Part shown: one piece after another, positions 35,799 to 45,710 of the stretch
Layout: each line of letters opens with the position of its first letter
Numbering within the stretch: position 1 is the stretch's first letter
Source of the DNA: Planctomycetota bacterium
GTDB lineage: Bacteria > Planctomycetota > UBA1135 > GCA-002686595
Assembly (NCBI GenBank): GCA_016714045.1
Contig: JADJNY010000004.1
Location: 310,001 to 374,000 of the forward strand
Direction: 5' to 3'
DNA: 64,000 nucleotides
Translations under genes and position numbers: made by a program
Notes under the pieces: model-generated
Databases searched by the model: none
Seen by the model: the letters and a program-made list of their open reading frames with translations, nothing else
What the model was told of the DNA's origin: nothing

Positions 35799-38117
35799 TC
35801 ACTGCTTCTCGCCCGCGGGCTTCGCCGCCTTGCGGCCCGGCTGGACCGACATCAGCTCGCGCGTGTCCGGGAACGCCCACATCGGAGCTTCCTTCGGCGC
35901 TTCGCGCACGATGACGGGGTTGACGACGATCACGAGCTCGCGGTCGTCGTCGCCGTAGCTGTATCCCTTGAACAGGTTCCCGATGATCGGGAGCTTGTGG
36001 AGGAACGGCGTCTGGTTCGTGTTGTCGGTGCGCGAGTGCGACGTGAGACCGCCGATCAAGAGCGTCCCTCCGTCGCGCATGCGCGCGCTCGTGCGCAGCG
36101 AGCGCTCCTGGAACGCCGTCGTCGCGAGCGACTGACCCGTCGACTCGCGGATCTGGCGCGTCAGGTCCGAGTCCGGCTGCGACACCGAGGGGACCACGTC
36201 GAGCGTGATCATCCCGTCTTCTTCGACGAGCGGACGAACGCTGAGGCGGACGCCGAAGTCGCGCTCGACCGTCTGGTTCAAGATGCCCGCGACGCCGCCC
36301 GCCTGGCTGTTGCCGCCGGAGCCCGAGCCGAACTGCGTCACGACCGAGTTCTGCACCGGCACCGAGCCACCGACGCCGAAGAACGCGAGCTCGCCGGAGA
36401 GCACCGTGAGCTGCGGGTTCGAGAGCGAGCGCGCGATGCCTTCCTTCTCGAGCAGCGACAGGAGCGAGTCGATCTGCAGGTGATTGCCCGAGATCTGCAG
36501 CCGGTTCGAAAGACCACCGCCGAGGAACGACACGACGTTGCGCAGGTCGGGATTGTCGACCGGCGTCGTCGTCGGATTGGGCAGGAACTCGCCCGTGACC
36601 GGGTTCTGGACGAAGCTCGGATCGCGGAGCGTCGAACCCGTCTTGAAGTCCGTCACGCCGCCCGACTGCTGCGAGTTCCACGTCAGCAGCGCGGTGCGGT
36701 TGATCTCGTAGAGCTTGATATCGACGCGGACCGTGGGGATGTCCTCGACCGTGAGGAACGAGAGCACGCGCCCTTCGGCCATCTCGAGCACCTTCGCGCG
36801 CGCGATGTTCGAGTCGATCTGGTTGTCGAGCAGGCGCTGGATGTTGTTCGAGCTGCCCGAGGAGCCGCCCGCCGCGCCGAGGACGGAACCGACCGCGTTG
36901 CTCGAGCCGCCGAACGCGCGCGTGCCCGTGCGGTGGAGCGCGCCGGACTCGTCGGCGACGACCTTGATGTCGTTCGACGAGTCGGAGAGCTTCAGTTCGC
37001 GCTCCGTCGTGCGCGACTGGCCGCTCGGATCGATCTCGCGGATCGTCTCGAACTTGCCCTCGCGCTTCTTCTTCGTGATCTCCTGCTGCTGGAAGACCTT
37101 CCCCGCCAGCGTCACGGCGCGGACGAGGTGCGTCTGCGTGGGCACCGAGCCCTCGAGCACGACGATGTCGCCGTCGCCGGGGAACTCCGTGCTCACGACG
37201 CGACGCACGACGACCTTCGGGCAGCCGAGCGAGCGGATCGCGTCCTGCATGACCTGCTCGACCGACATCGGGCGGTCGCTCACGGACAGGCGATTGATCA
37301 CGCGCTTGGACTTGTCGTCCCCTTCGCCGGGGAGCAAGCGCGCGGCGAGCTGCGGTGCGTTGCTCGCGGTGCTCATGTCCGCAGCCGTGCCCTCGAGGAT
37401 GAACACGTCCTTCGTGTCATCCGAAGACGCGCCCTGCGCGACGCGGCGCACGCTCGCACCGCGCACGCCCATGCGCTCCATCTCGCCCTGGATGCGCAGC
37501 TCGAGTGTCTGCACGGGGACTTGGAGCTTGAGGAGGTCGATCACCTGGCCCTGGCTGCCGCCCTCCGCCTTGGAGGCCTTGACGTAGCTCTGCGCGGCCT
37601 CGACGGCGCGCTTTGCCGCGGCTTCGTCGGGCGCCGTGCCCGTGAGAACGATGGCGTCCCGATCCGAGGCGATCTCCGCGTTGATCGTCGGCGAGATGCT
37701 CTTGATCGCCGCGTCGAGCGTCGAGAGATCGCGTGTGACCGCCACCATGAACTGCTCACTGCCGCCGCCCGCGTACCACACGGTGACGCTCGTGCGACCG
37801 ACCTTCGCGCCGTTCAGCACGACCTCGCGCTTGTTCCGCGTAGTGATCTTGACGATGTCCGGGCTGCCGATTGCGGCGGTTTCGACGTCCTTCGCGAAGG
37901 TGAGGTACGCGTCGCTCGACTCCGTGATCGGGCGGATCTCCTTCGACCGCTTCCCCGACGTGAGCACCTCCACGAGCGCCGTGCCCGCCTCCTGCTTCGT
38001 CGTGACCGCCGGCACGCCCGCCGCGAGGCCAGCGAGGAGCATCGCTCCGCCCGCGATCGAGCTCATGCGAGTCTTCTTCTTGGGCTTGACGCCCTTCAAC
38101 GCATCCAGCATCAGCAT
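35799..38117 (-). CDS. cpaC: Tad pilus secretin (CpaC/RcpA)
   Basis: 772-residue outer-membrane secretin. After an N-terminal signal/anchor (SIAGGAMLLAGLAAGVPA) comes a pilus-assembly N-domain (AIGSPDIVKITTRNKREVVL), then BON-like modules (DRDAIVLTGTAPDEAAAKRA, and a second near residue 320), a Ser/Gly-rich linker and the secretin core. The core has ARSLSNPQLTVLSGELAFFG and GGLTSHSRTDN...LPIIGNLFKG, both signatures of the gate and barrel region. It is longer than most CpaC proteins (about 450-600). A GGAGG ten bases before the ATG fixes the start at 38,117. Confidence 0.92.
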   Translation of the reverse strand: MLMLDALKGVKPKKKTRMSSIAGGAMLLAGLAAGVPAVTTKQEAGTALVEVLTSGKRSKEIRPITESSDAYLTFAKDVETAAIGSPDIVKITTRNKREVVLNGAKVGRTSVTVWYAGGGSEQFMVAVTRDLSTLDAAIKSISPTINAEIASDRDAIVLTGTAPDEAAAKRAVEAAQSYVKASKAEGGSQGQVIDLLKLQVPVQTLELRIQGEMERMGVRGASVRRVAQGASSDDTKDVFILEGTAADMSTASNAPQLAARLLPGEGDDKSKRVINRLSVSDRPMSVEQVMQDAIRSLGCPKVVVRRVVSTEFPGDGDIVVLEGSVPTQTHLVRAVTLAGKVFQQQEITKKKREGKFETIREIDPSGQSRTTERELKLSDSSNDIKVVADESGALHRTGTRAFGGSSNAVGSVLGAAGGSSGSSNNIQRLLDNQIDSNIARAKVLEMAEGRVLSFLTVEDIPTVRVDIKLYEINRTALLTWNSQQSGGVTDFKTGSTLRDPSFVQNPVTGEFLPNPTTTPVDNPDLRNVVSFLGGGLSNRLQISGNHLQIDSLLSLLEKEGIARSLSNPQLTVLSGELAFFGVGGSVPVQNSVVTQFGSGSGGNSQAGGVAGILNQTVERDFGVRLSVRPLVEEDGMITLDVVPSVSQPDSDLTRQIRESTGQSLATTAFQERSLRTSARMRDGGTLLIGGLTSHSRTDNTNQTPFLHKLPIIGNLFKGYSYGDDDRELVIVVNPVIVREAPKEAPMWAFPDTRELMSVQPGRKAAKPAGEKQ

Positions 38118-38473
38118 GGTGAGGCCTCCGAGCGCGCGGGCGCTCCGTGCTCTTCCTGCCGTCGGTCGGGGTCCCATGGGTTCTCTCCGGGTGTCGATCT
38201 CGATGCCTGACGCGCCAAGCACCCGGATGAGGACGGCTTTCTGAGCCGTCCGACTCCGGACTCGGTGCGCGGGGGGGTGGGGAAACTCGTCGTTTTTTTT
38301 CGGACTCGGGGGTCGGCCGTGACGCACGCGCGGGAGTTGCCCTCCGTGAGCGTCACGCGCGACGCTAACGCGCCGCGTCCGAGTCGTGCGCGCGACCGCT
38401 GGCGATCGCGCGTGTGTCGTGGAGCGCGATCTCGAGGCCGCGCCGCCGTGGGGATGCGCTCTTCGCGCGCGCC
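38118..38473. other. 356-base gap inside the tad operon, before the secretin gene
   Basis: Between the tadC stop and the secretin start. It contains a T8/A8 homopolymer near 38,293-38,300 and, nearer the secretin, a hairpin with eight base pairs (about 38,229-38,249, arms GGACGGCT and AGCCGTCC, loop TTCTG). This may be a secondary promoter and leader for the secretin-tadD-flp genes. I see no match to a known riboswitch. Confidence 0.45.
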
Positions 38474-39409
38474 TCAGCGCGTGCCGGTCACGCCCTCCGC
38501 CAGCTTGAGGAACTGCAGGAAGATCGGGCCGAGCGTGACCACGAAGATCCCGGGCAGGAAGCAGATGACGAGCGGGAAGACGAGCTTCACCGTCAGCGCC
38601 TGCGCGAGCATGTTCGCGTCCTCGCGGCGCCGGTTGCGCAGGTCGTCCGCCTGGATGCGGAGCACGTTCGAGAAGCCCGCGCCGACCTGCTCGGCCTGGA
38701 CGAGCGCCGAAACGAACACGGACACGGACGGCACCTCGATCCGGTGCGAGAGCCGGCGGAAGCAGTTGACGCGCGGGATGCCGGAAAGGACCTCGAGCTG
38801 GAACGTCTCGAGCTCCTGCGTCAGTGGCCGGCCCTTCTTCTGCGACTCGATGACCTTGGAGAGCGCGCTGTCGAACGCGAGACCGGACTCGCTCATCGTC
38901 GCGAGCAGGTCGAGCGTCGTCGGCAGGTCCTGCTCGACGAGTCGCACGCGCTTCTTGCGCTCCGAGTTGACGACCATCCACGGCGCCATGACCCAGAACA
39001 CGCAGAGGATCCACGGGCCCGCGATCAGCATCGGCGCGGCGAGGTCGCCGATCCCGCCCGGGACGTCCGTCGCAGCGCGCACCGAACTCGCGATCAGCCC
39101 GCTCGACTGCCAGATCACGGCGATCGTCATGCCCGCGGCGAGGCAGACGACGGTCGCGATGCCGAACAGCGCGGGGGCCGCCTGCGCGCGGAAGCCCGCG
39201 AGGTAGAGCCAGCGCGCGACGAAGTTCTTCTCGGAGGGATCCTCCTCTTCGTCGATCCGCTGTTGTTCGATCGCGTCGTCCTCCGCCCAGACGCGGCGCA
39301 GGATCTCCTGCCGCCGGCGCATGCGCAGGTAGAGGAACGCGCCGACGACGGCGACGACGGCCCACAGGGCGATCAGCCACCACCAGCGATTCGTGCCGTC
39401 GGTTCCCAT
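38474..39409 (-). CDS. tadC: Tad pilus inner-membrane protein TadC
   Basis: 311-residue protein with an N-terminal helix (LIALWAVVAVVGAFLYL), two more in the middle and a T2SSF domain (about 160-290) with LVEQDLPTTLDLLATMSESG and the paired AFDSALSKVIE. A final helix pair contains VKLVFPLVICFLPGIFVVTL, characteristic of TadC. With TadB it forms the inner-membrane platform on which the TadA ATPase acts. Start lies seven bases after the tadB stop. Confidence 0.93.
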   Translation of the reverse strand: MGTDGTNRWWWLIALWAVVAVVGAFLYLRMRRRQEILRRVWAEDDAIEQQRIDEEEDPSEKNFVARWLYLAGFRAQAAPALFGIATVVCLAAGMTIAVIWQSSGLIASSVRAATDVPGGIGDLAAPMLIAGPWILCVFWVMAPWMVVNSERKKRVRLVEQDLPTTLDLLATMSESGLAFDSALSKVIESQKKGRPLTQELETFQLEVLSGIPRVNCFRRLSHRIEVPSVSVFVSALVQAEQVGAGFSNVLRIQADDLRNRRREDANMLAQALTVKLVFPLVICFLPGIFVVTLGPIFLQFLKLAEGVTGTR

Positions 39410-39416
39410 GGCGTCC

Positions 39417-40271
39417 TCAGAACTTCAGCTGCGAGAGTTTCGTGATCCACACGAGCCCGAGCGCCTGCAGGACCATCGCCGCGGCCGTGAAATTCGCGCC
39501 GAGCGGGTGACGGATGAAACCCTCGAAGTGCTGCGGGTTCGTCCGCCACATGAGGAGGCCGAGGAAATACGTGATGCAGACGATGCCGATGACGGACGCC
39601 TGCGCCTCGGTCGACTGCGAGCGGATGCGACGCGAGATCTCGATGCGGTCGCGGATCGCGCGACCGACCTGCGAGAGCGTCGGGGCGAGGCTCCCCCCCA
39701 CTTCGCCGTGCACCGCCATCGTGAAGCTGTACAGGCGGAACGTCTCGAGCGGCACGCGGACGGTGAAGTCCTCCCACACCGTGCGCGGGGCTTCGCCGTA
39801 GCGGATGCGGCCCAGAACCTCCTCGATCTCGTCCTTGATCGGTCGCGGCGACTCGCGCGCCGCGCTGTCAAGCGCTTCCGAAGTGCCCGCGCCGGCGGAG
39901 AGCGCGCCGACCATCAAGTCGATCGAGTTCGCGAGCTGCGTCTCGAGCAGGAGCGAGCGTCGCGCGGCGATCTGCTGCTCGATGATCCACGCCATGACGC
40001 CGACGATCACGCCGAGCGACACGCCGTAGACGAGCTCCAGCCCGAAGGCGAGCGTGACGAGCAGCAGGGTCGCGAAGCCGATGGCCCACGGGACCCAGAG
40101 GTGGCGGCGCAAGCTCGGCGTCAGCGTGACGACGTACTCGCGCTTCTCCCGGCCGGCGATTTCGTCGTTCAGACGATCGCGGGAGATACGACGGATCCGC
40201 TGGACGCGCCAGGCGTACCAGAGCGCACCCGCTCCCGCGGCTGCGCCGCTGCCGATGAGGACCTCAGACAT
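39417..40271 (-). CDS. tadB: Tad pilus inner-membrane protein TadB
   Basis: 284-residue platform protein. It has helices near the N-terminus and around residue 85-120, then a T2SSF domain with SIDLMVGALSAGAGTSEALD and SFTMAVHGEVGGSLAPTLSQ, followed by two C-terminal helices. ATG at 40,271 overlaps the last codons and stop of tadA; a GTG at 40,277 would add MT. Confidence 0.93.
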   Translation of the reverse strand: MSEVLIGSGAAAGAGALWYAWRVQRIRRISRDRLNDEIAGREKREYVVTLTPSLRRHLWVPWAIGFATLLLVTLAFGLELVYGVSLGVIVGVMAWIIEQQIAARRSLLLETQLANSIDLMVGALSAGAGTSEALDSAARESPRPIKDEIEEVLGRIRYGEAPRTVWEDFTVRVPLETFRLYSFTMAVHGEVGGSLAPTLSQVGRAIRDRIEISRRIRSQSTEAQASVIGIVCITYFLGLLMWRTNPQHFEGFIRHPLGANFTAAAMVLQALGLVWITKLSQLKF

Positions 40272-41698
40272 CGTCACCGTTGTGCCGTTGGAAGATGTTC
40301 AGGGGGAAGTCGATGCCGCGTTCGCGCAGGTCGTGCGCGAGACGCGGGACGATGCCGGTCGCGTGGAAGTCGCCGACCTGCTTGCGGCCCTGACGGCCGG
40401 TTTGCTGGTAGCGGAAGACGTCCTGGAGGAGCGGCGTGCCGTTCTCCATGCCCGTGATCTCGGCGATCGACTCGATGCGGCGCACGCCGTCGTCGCAGCG
40501 CCGCACGTGGACGATGAAGTGGAGCGCGCTCACGATCTGGTCGCGAATGGCGCGCGAGGGGAGCTCGAGCCCCGCCATGAGCACCATCGTCTCGAGGCGC
40601 GTCAGCGCGTCGCGCGGCGAGTTCGCGTGGACGGTCGTCAGGCCGCCGTCGTGGCCCGTGTTCATCGCCTGGAGCATGTCGAGCGCTTCCGCGCCGCGGC
40701 ACTCGCCGACGATGATGCGGTCCGGGCGCATGCGCAGCGCGTTGATCACGAGGTCGCGCGCCGTGATCACGCCGCGGCCCTCGATGTTCGGCGGGCGCGT
40801 CTCGAGGCGCACGATGTGCTCTTGGTCGAGCATGAGCTCGGCCGTGTCCTCGATCGTCACGACGCGCTCGTGTTCCGGGATCGACTCGGCCAAGGCACCG
40901 AGCGCCGTCGACTTGCCCGCGCCCGTACCGCCGGAGATCAGCAGGTTGCGGCGCGCGCGCACGGCGTGCTCGAGGAAGATCGACATCTCCTTCGAGAGCA
41001 TGCCGAGGCGGATCAGGTCGTCGCGCTTGAGGCGCTGGCGTCCGAAGCGGCGGATGGAGATCGTCGGGCCGTCGATGGAGACCGGCGGCACGGTCGCGTT
41101 CACGCGCGAACCGTCGGGCAGGCGCATGTCGACCATCGGCGCGCCGGCGTCGATGCGGCGGCCGACGCGCTGCGATGCGCTCGATCACGCGCAAGACGTG
41201 CTCCGAGTCGCGGAAACGGACGTCGGTGAGCGTCAGGCGGCCAAAGCGCTCGACGTACACGCGGTCGTGCGCGTTGACGAGGATGTCCGTCACCGCCGGG
41301 TCCGCCATGAGCGGCGCGAGCGGACCGACACCCAGCGTCTCCTGCGTCAGCTCCTCCGCGAGCCGGTCGCGCTCCTCCTGGTTGAGCGGGACGTTCTCGG
41401 TCTGGAGCACGTGCCCAACGAACTCGGTGACGGCGCGCGCGATCGCGTCCTCGCCCGAGCCGTACATGCTGCGCTCGCCGATCTCGTCGAGCAGCCGAGC
41501 GTGCAGGCGCGCCTTGATCGACAGGTAGTCGACGGCCGGGCCGCGCGCCCCGACTTGTTGCGCGGCCACGTTTTCGCGGCTGTGCGCATAGTCGTGGTTC
41601 GGGTCGCGGTCGTCCTGGCGCAACCTGGCGTTGACGTCCGTCGCCATGTTGCGCGTGAAACGCGCGCGCAGCCGGTCTCTGTCGATCGATTCTTCCAC
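40264..41698 (-). pseudogene. tadA: tadA pilus ATPase, interrupted by a frameshift
   Basis: About 478 residues in two frames. The first part (41,698 to about 41,168) has LLDEIGERSMYGSGEDAIAR, PLAPLMADPAVTDILVN and the end of the N-terminal domain EHVLRVIERIAAR. Here the frame changes and homology resumes at once as VGRRIDAGAPMVDMRLPDGS in the other frame. The second part has Walker A GGTGAGKST, the Asp box VVTIEDTAELML and Walker B RIIVGECRGAEALDML. Family members read IxxRVGRRID, so two bases (one CG) seem missing from a GCGCG run at about 41,164-41,172. A sequencing or assembly error is likely because everything around it is intact, but true inactivation cannot be excluded. Confidence 0.85.
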
Positions 41699-41738
41699 GG
41701 GGGATTACTCGCTGGGTGCGGGAGCTTGGGACACGGCC

Positions 41739-43004
41739 TCAGTTCGCCAGTCGCGGGTTCGAGGCAGTGCCGAAGCCGGGCTCAGCCCGGCGGACTTTTT
41801 TTTCCGCTTGCTCGTCCGCGGACGTAGCGCGCTCGGGGGCCGACCCGAGGTCGGCCGTGACGAGTTCGTCGACAACGCCCTTGATCGCCTTGCCGAAGCC
41901 GAAGAGCTGCGTGGCGTGCAGCACGTAGGGCCGGCCGGTGTTCAGGGCGGTGATGAGCTTCTTCTGGTACGGGATCTCGTGATCGACCGCGCGATCGAGG
42001 CGGCCCTCGACGTCGCCGACCGAGAGCGTGCCCGGCGCGCGCTCGAAGTTGTTGTTGAGGATCACGCGCGTGCGCTCCTTGGGGAACCCGAGGTGTTCGA
42101 GCACCGGGAGCAGGCGCGCGGCGCCCACCACGTTCGGGACCGTGTTCTGCACGACGACGTACGCACGATCCGACAGGTCCAGCACGGCCATGATCAGGCC
42201 GTCGAGCATCGGGAACGTGTCCACGATCACGTAGTCGTACGACCGGCGCGCGAGCGTGATCGTGCGCGACATCGCTTCGTCGTCGATGTCGGACGCATCG
42301 ACCGCGTCGATCGGCGCTGCGAGCAAGTCGAGGCCGCACTCGTGCCGGACCGCGAGCTTGCGCACGAGCGTCTCGTCGAGGCGCGCCTTCTCGCGCGCCG
42401 CGCTGGCGAGGCCCGTGGAGGGCGTGAGGTCGAGCATCGGCGCGCAGGAGCCGAGGTGCAGCGACGCGTCGATCAGGAGCACCTTGCCCGGCGGCAAGCG
42501 CTTCGCGAGCGCGCAGGCGACGCTGACGGACACCGTCGACTTCCCGACGCCGCCCTTGTTGCTGACGATCGAGATCACCTTGCCCATCTCCCGCTTCTGC
42601 TCGGCGGGCCGGCGCAGCAGACGGTCGAGGAGCTGCTGCATCTCGGGCGCGGTCAGCGGGCGACGCAGGAAGTCCTGCACCTGCGCGCGCATCGCCTCGA
42701 TGATGATCTGGTGCTCGTTCTCGCCGAACCCGAGGTTCTCGGGACGGTAAAGCGCGACGACCGCAGTGCCCGGCGCGACGGCGCCGATCTCCTCGGCGAA
42801 CGTCTTCAGTGAGCGCGGGTCGGCCTCGATCTGCACGCAGACGATGTCCGGCCGACGATTGCGCGCGGCCTCGATCGCCTGACGCGACGACTGCACGAAG
42901 TGCAGCACCGGGCGCCAACGGCGCAGCGCGGACACAGCCGCTTCGATCTCGCCGCGCAGCAAGGGGTCCGAGCCGACGACGAGGATCTGGGGAGTGGTTT
43001 CCAT
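41739..43004 (-). CDS. tadZ: TadZ/CpaE-like pilus localisation ATPase
   Basis: 421-residue protein of the ParA/MinD superfamily. An atypical receiver-like domain (about 1-125; QILVVGSDPLLRGEIEAAVS) comes first, then a deviant Walker A ATPase domain starting KVISIVSNKGGVGKSTVSVS with the switch region LLIDASLHLG and YDYVIVDTFPMLDG. TadZ proteins mark the cell location for pilus assembly. An A8 run codes the two Lys near the C-terminus and could be prone to slippage. It is 18 bases downstream of tadG and 40 bases upstream of tadA. Confidence 0.9.
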   Translation of the reverse strand: METTPQILVVGSDPLLRGEIEAAVSALRRWRPVLHFVQSSRQAIEAARNRRPDIVCVQIEADPRSLKTFAEEIGAVAPGTAVVALYRPENLGFGENEHQIIIEAMRAQVQDFLRRPLTAPEMQQLLDRLLRRPAEQKREMGKVISIVSNKGGVGKSTVSVSVACALAKRLPPGKVLLIDASLHLGSCAPMLDLTPSTGLASAAREKARLDETLVRKLAVRHECGLDLLAAPIDAVDASDIDDEAMSRTITLARRSYDYVIVDTFPMLDGLIMAVLDLSDRAYVVVQNTVPNVVGAARLLPVLEHLGFPKERTRVILNNNFERAPGTLSVGDVEGRLDRAVDHEIPYQKKLITALNTGRPYVLHATQLFGFGKAIKGVVDELVTADLGSAPERATSADEQAEKKVRRAEPGFGTASNPRLAN

Positions 43005-43021
43005 GTGGGGATCGAGTGGAT

Positions 43022-44633
43022 TCAGCGAACGAGGGCCGGCGCGAGCGCCGTCCAGGGCCGGATGTCCTGCCAGCGGTACGAAGGGACGCCGGTCGGATAG
43101 ACGAACTGGATGTTCTGCTCGAAGACGGCGTTCCACTGCTCGCGCGACAGCGCGGGCGAGTTGCGTCCGAGCGAAGCGCTGGCGTTGTCGGGCGCGACCG
43201 TGACCTGGCACGCGCTCGAATCGTCCTGGTTCTGCCAGCCTCTCTTGACGGTCACGACGCCGCCGCTCGCGCCCGCGAGGTCGCAGTAGCCGTAGCCGAC
43301 GATGCGCTTCTCCACGCCCGAGGCGCTCGCAATGCCGGTGTAGATCGCGATGTAGCCGCGCGTCGTTCCGATCGACTGCACGAGGCCCTGGATCTCCGAG
43401 GGCGTGAGCGAGTACGGCGCCGCGGAAAGATCACTACCGACGAGCTCGCCAACGCTGCGCGCCACGACGCCGGGGCATGCGCTCGTCGCGGACGCCTGGT
43501 CGCAGGGGGAGACCGCGAGGTGGCCGACGATCTCGATCGGGAAGCCGGGGCGCTGGTACTCGATGCGGCCGTCGTCGCGCACGTAGATCGGAGCGGAGTA
43601 GTCGTCCGACGGCACGTCGTTGGTCCAGAAGCTCTTCGCGAGTACGACGGAGAAGTGTCGGCGCTGGAGGACGGCCTGGGGTGTCGCCGTCCCGTTCGGG
43701 AACCACCACGATCCCACACCGCGCGTCGGACGCACTCCGGTGCGGTCGACGATCGGCTGACCGTTCGCCTGCAGAGGCGGAGGACCGATGCGGAGCGCGG
43801 GCCGTCCCGCGGCAATCGCCGTCGCGCGCGTCGTGATGCCATCGCGGCGCGGGTCGTACTTCGCCGGAGGCCGCATGGATCGAGGTGCCCATGCCGAACA
43901 GGAACGGGAGCGATGGACCGCGCGTCGCGATCAGCGGCACCTCGTCGAGCGCGTTCTCGCCCGTCGTGCGCCGCATGCGGACGAGGAAGCCGAGCGTGCG
44001 GAAGGACTCGCTCTGGTCGGTGCCGACCCAGAGCGCCGGCGTGAAGTCCTCGCGCGCGTAGCTCTCGTCCTCCGCGTGCGACGCGAAGCGCTGGAACGTC
44101 CCGCTGAGCATGTCTCCGTTGGCGACGTTGCGCCGGTTCACCTCGAGGCGCGGGTCGTCGACCCAGGCATCCGTGCCCGTGAGGGAGTCGAAGTCGGGCG
44201 TCTCGATCAGCGCGGACGCGTTGGCCGAGCCGATGCCGCCGCTCAAGCGGATGACGGGGCCGGCGCCCAGTCGGAGCGTGTCGGCGTCGTCAGCGGGCTG
44301 CTCCAAGGTGCCTTCGGGCGAAGCGGGCACACCGCCCGTCGGGTGCAGGTCGTCGTCGTTGACGTCCTGGACGAGTTCGCTCACGCGCGCGCGGCGGTAG
44401 CGGTCGCTGAGCGGCCGGTATTCGTGGAAGTCGCGCAACCGAACGCCCTCGAGCGCGGCCGTGTCCGCGGCGGTCTGCATCTGGGCCTGGGACAGCGTGG
44501 CGAAACCGATGTCGACCGTGAGCGCCGCGATCCCGAGGAGCGCGAAGACGAGGACGGCGAACAACACCAGGACCGTTCCGGTCCGGGTGTCGTTCGTCGC
44601 TCGTCGAGCGTGCTGAGTTCGCAACAGGTTCAT
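43022..44633 (-). pseudogene. tadG: tadG-like minor pilin/assembly protein, interrupted by a frameshift
   Basis: About 540 residues in two frames. The N-terminal part has RTGTVLVLFAVLVFALLGIA and TVDIGFATLSQAQMQTAADT, the hallmark of the Tad/TadG N-terminal region, then a long periplasmic domain up to FGMGTSIH. Near 43,867-43,880 the frame is lost: one frame turns Arg/His-rich while the next frame opens with RPPAKYDPRRDGITTRATAI and continues to the stop at 43,022. Codon use and composition on both sides are alike. Either one extra or two missing bases would restore one protein. Two separate genes are possible but the downstream piece has no signal or membrane segment. Confidence 0.75.
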
Positions 44634-44699
44634 GGTCCGCGCCAGAGGCGCACTCTCCTCGATCTGGGGGCCTCGCGGCCCTCGACGCTCGACTCCTCG

Positions 44700-45662
44700 C
44701 TACTTGGGCTCCTGGGTTCCGTCGGTTCCAGGCGCCGCCTCGGGCTCCGCGCTGCGCGCGGGCACCGGGATGGTGACGCTCTTGCCGCCCTGGATGACCT
44801 CGATCGTGTCCATCTCGGCGGGGCGCTCGGGCTCAGGCAGATCCTCGACGCCGGCGCCGGGCTGGCTCGAACGCGCGTAGACGATCAGCTCGGCGCCCTG
44901 CGCGAGCGCGTTGCTCAGCGCCTCGGCTTCGTCAGCGGCGACCTGCACGAACACGCGCTTGTCCTTGCGGTTCGAGTTCGCCGGCGCGAGCGGGACGATG
45001 ATCTTCCCGTTCGTGATGAGGTGGCGCTGGGACGCGCTCCACGCCTTCTTCTCTGCTTCCGACTCCTTGACGTCGGGCGAGGAGAAGCGCGGATCGGTCG
45101 CGCTCGCCCCTTGTGACTTCAGCTTGATCGTCGCGACGAGGTCGAAGCGCGCGAACCGGGGGAGCGTCTCGAAGCCCGAGGCATCTTCGACGTTGATCCA
45201 CACGCCGCGTGTGCCCTTCTCGAGGGCCGCTCCAGGTCCGGCGGACGTGCCCTTCGGCGCGAAATCGGACTCCGTGAACGCGTAGCCGGGAGCCTTGTCC
45301 TTCGAGAGCACGCGGCCGCGGATCGCGGTGATGTCCGTGATGAAGCCGTTGCCCTTGGCCTTCTCCTGGTCGACCCAACGCACGGCGAACTCCTTGGTCT
45401 TCGCGTCGACCAGGTGTCCGGTCTCGATGGCTACGAACGCCTCGATCGGCCGCGGGCAAATCGGCACCGCCACCTGGCCGGTGTGGTCCTCGTCGTCGCG
45501 CTGCTTCGCCTGGACGCCTTGCTTCGATCCGCCGAAGAACGTGCCTTCGCCGACGATGAGCAGCGTGCCGACCGCGCCGGCCGCTCCGACCAGGATGAGG
45601 AGCAGCATGAGCAGCACGCTCATGCCCGATGTCCGTCCGCGCTTCTTGGGTTCTTGTGCCAT
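44700..45662 (-). CDS. cpaB: Tad pilus assembly protein CpaB/RcpC
   Basis: 320-residue periplasmic protein anchored by one N-terminal helix (MSVLLMLLLILVGAAGAVGT). The SAF/RcpC region is visible as VEAFVAIETGHLVD-like EAFVAIETGHLVDAKTKEF, then IRGRVLSKDKAPGYAFTESD and GTRGVWINVEDASGFETLPR, which matches the CpaB consensus 'mravslpvd...' only partly. CpaB is thought to interact with the secretin. It is 48 bases downstream of tadE and 66 bases upstream of tadG. Confidence 0.85.
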   Translation of the reverse strand: MAQEPKKRGRTSGMSVLLMLLLILVGAAGAVGTLLIVGEGTFFGGSKQGVQAKQRDDEDHTGQVAVPICPRPIEAFVAIETGHLVDAKTKEFAVRWVDQEKAKGNGFITDITAIRGRVLSKDKAPGYAFTESDFAPKGTSAGPGAALEKGTRGVWINVEDASGFETLPRFARFDLVATIKLKSQGASATDPRFSSPDVKESEAEKKAWSASQRHLITNGKIIVPLAPANSNRKDKRVFVQVAADEAEALSNALAQGAELIVYARSSQPGAGVEDLPEPERPAEMDTIEVIQGGKSVTIPVPARSAEPEAAPGTDGTQEPK

Positions 45663-45710
45663 GGGGTTGTTCGTCTCGTCGTCGTTCGATTGCGTGGGCG
45701 TCGTGCGCGC

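Noticed and set aside
38118..38300. c-di-GMP riboswitch before the secretin gene
   Set aside because: A hairpin is present but the conserved core of GEMM-type riboswitches is not.
41790..41810. Programmed frameshift at the A8 run in tadZ
   Set aside because: The run codes two Lys near the natural C-terminus and the gene is intact, so there is no need to invoke slippage.
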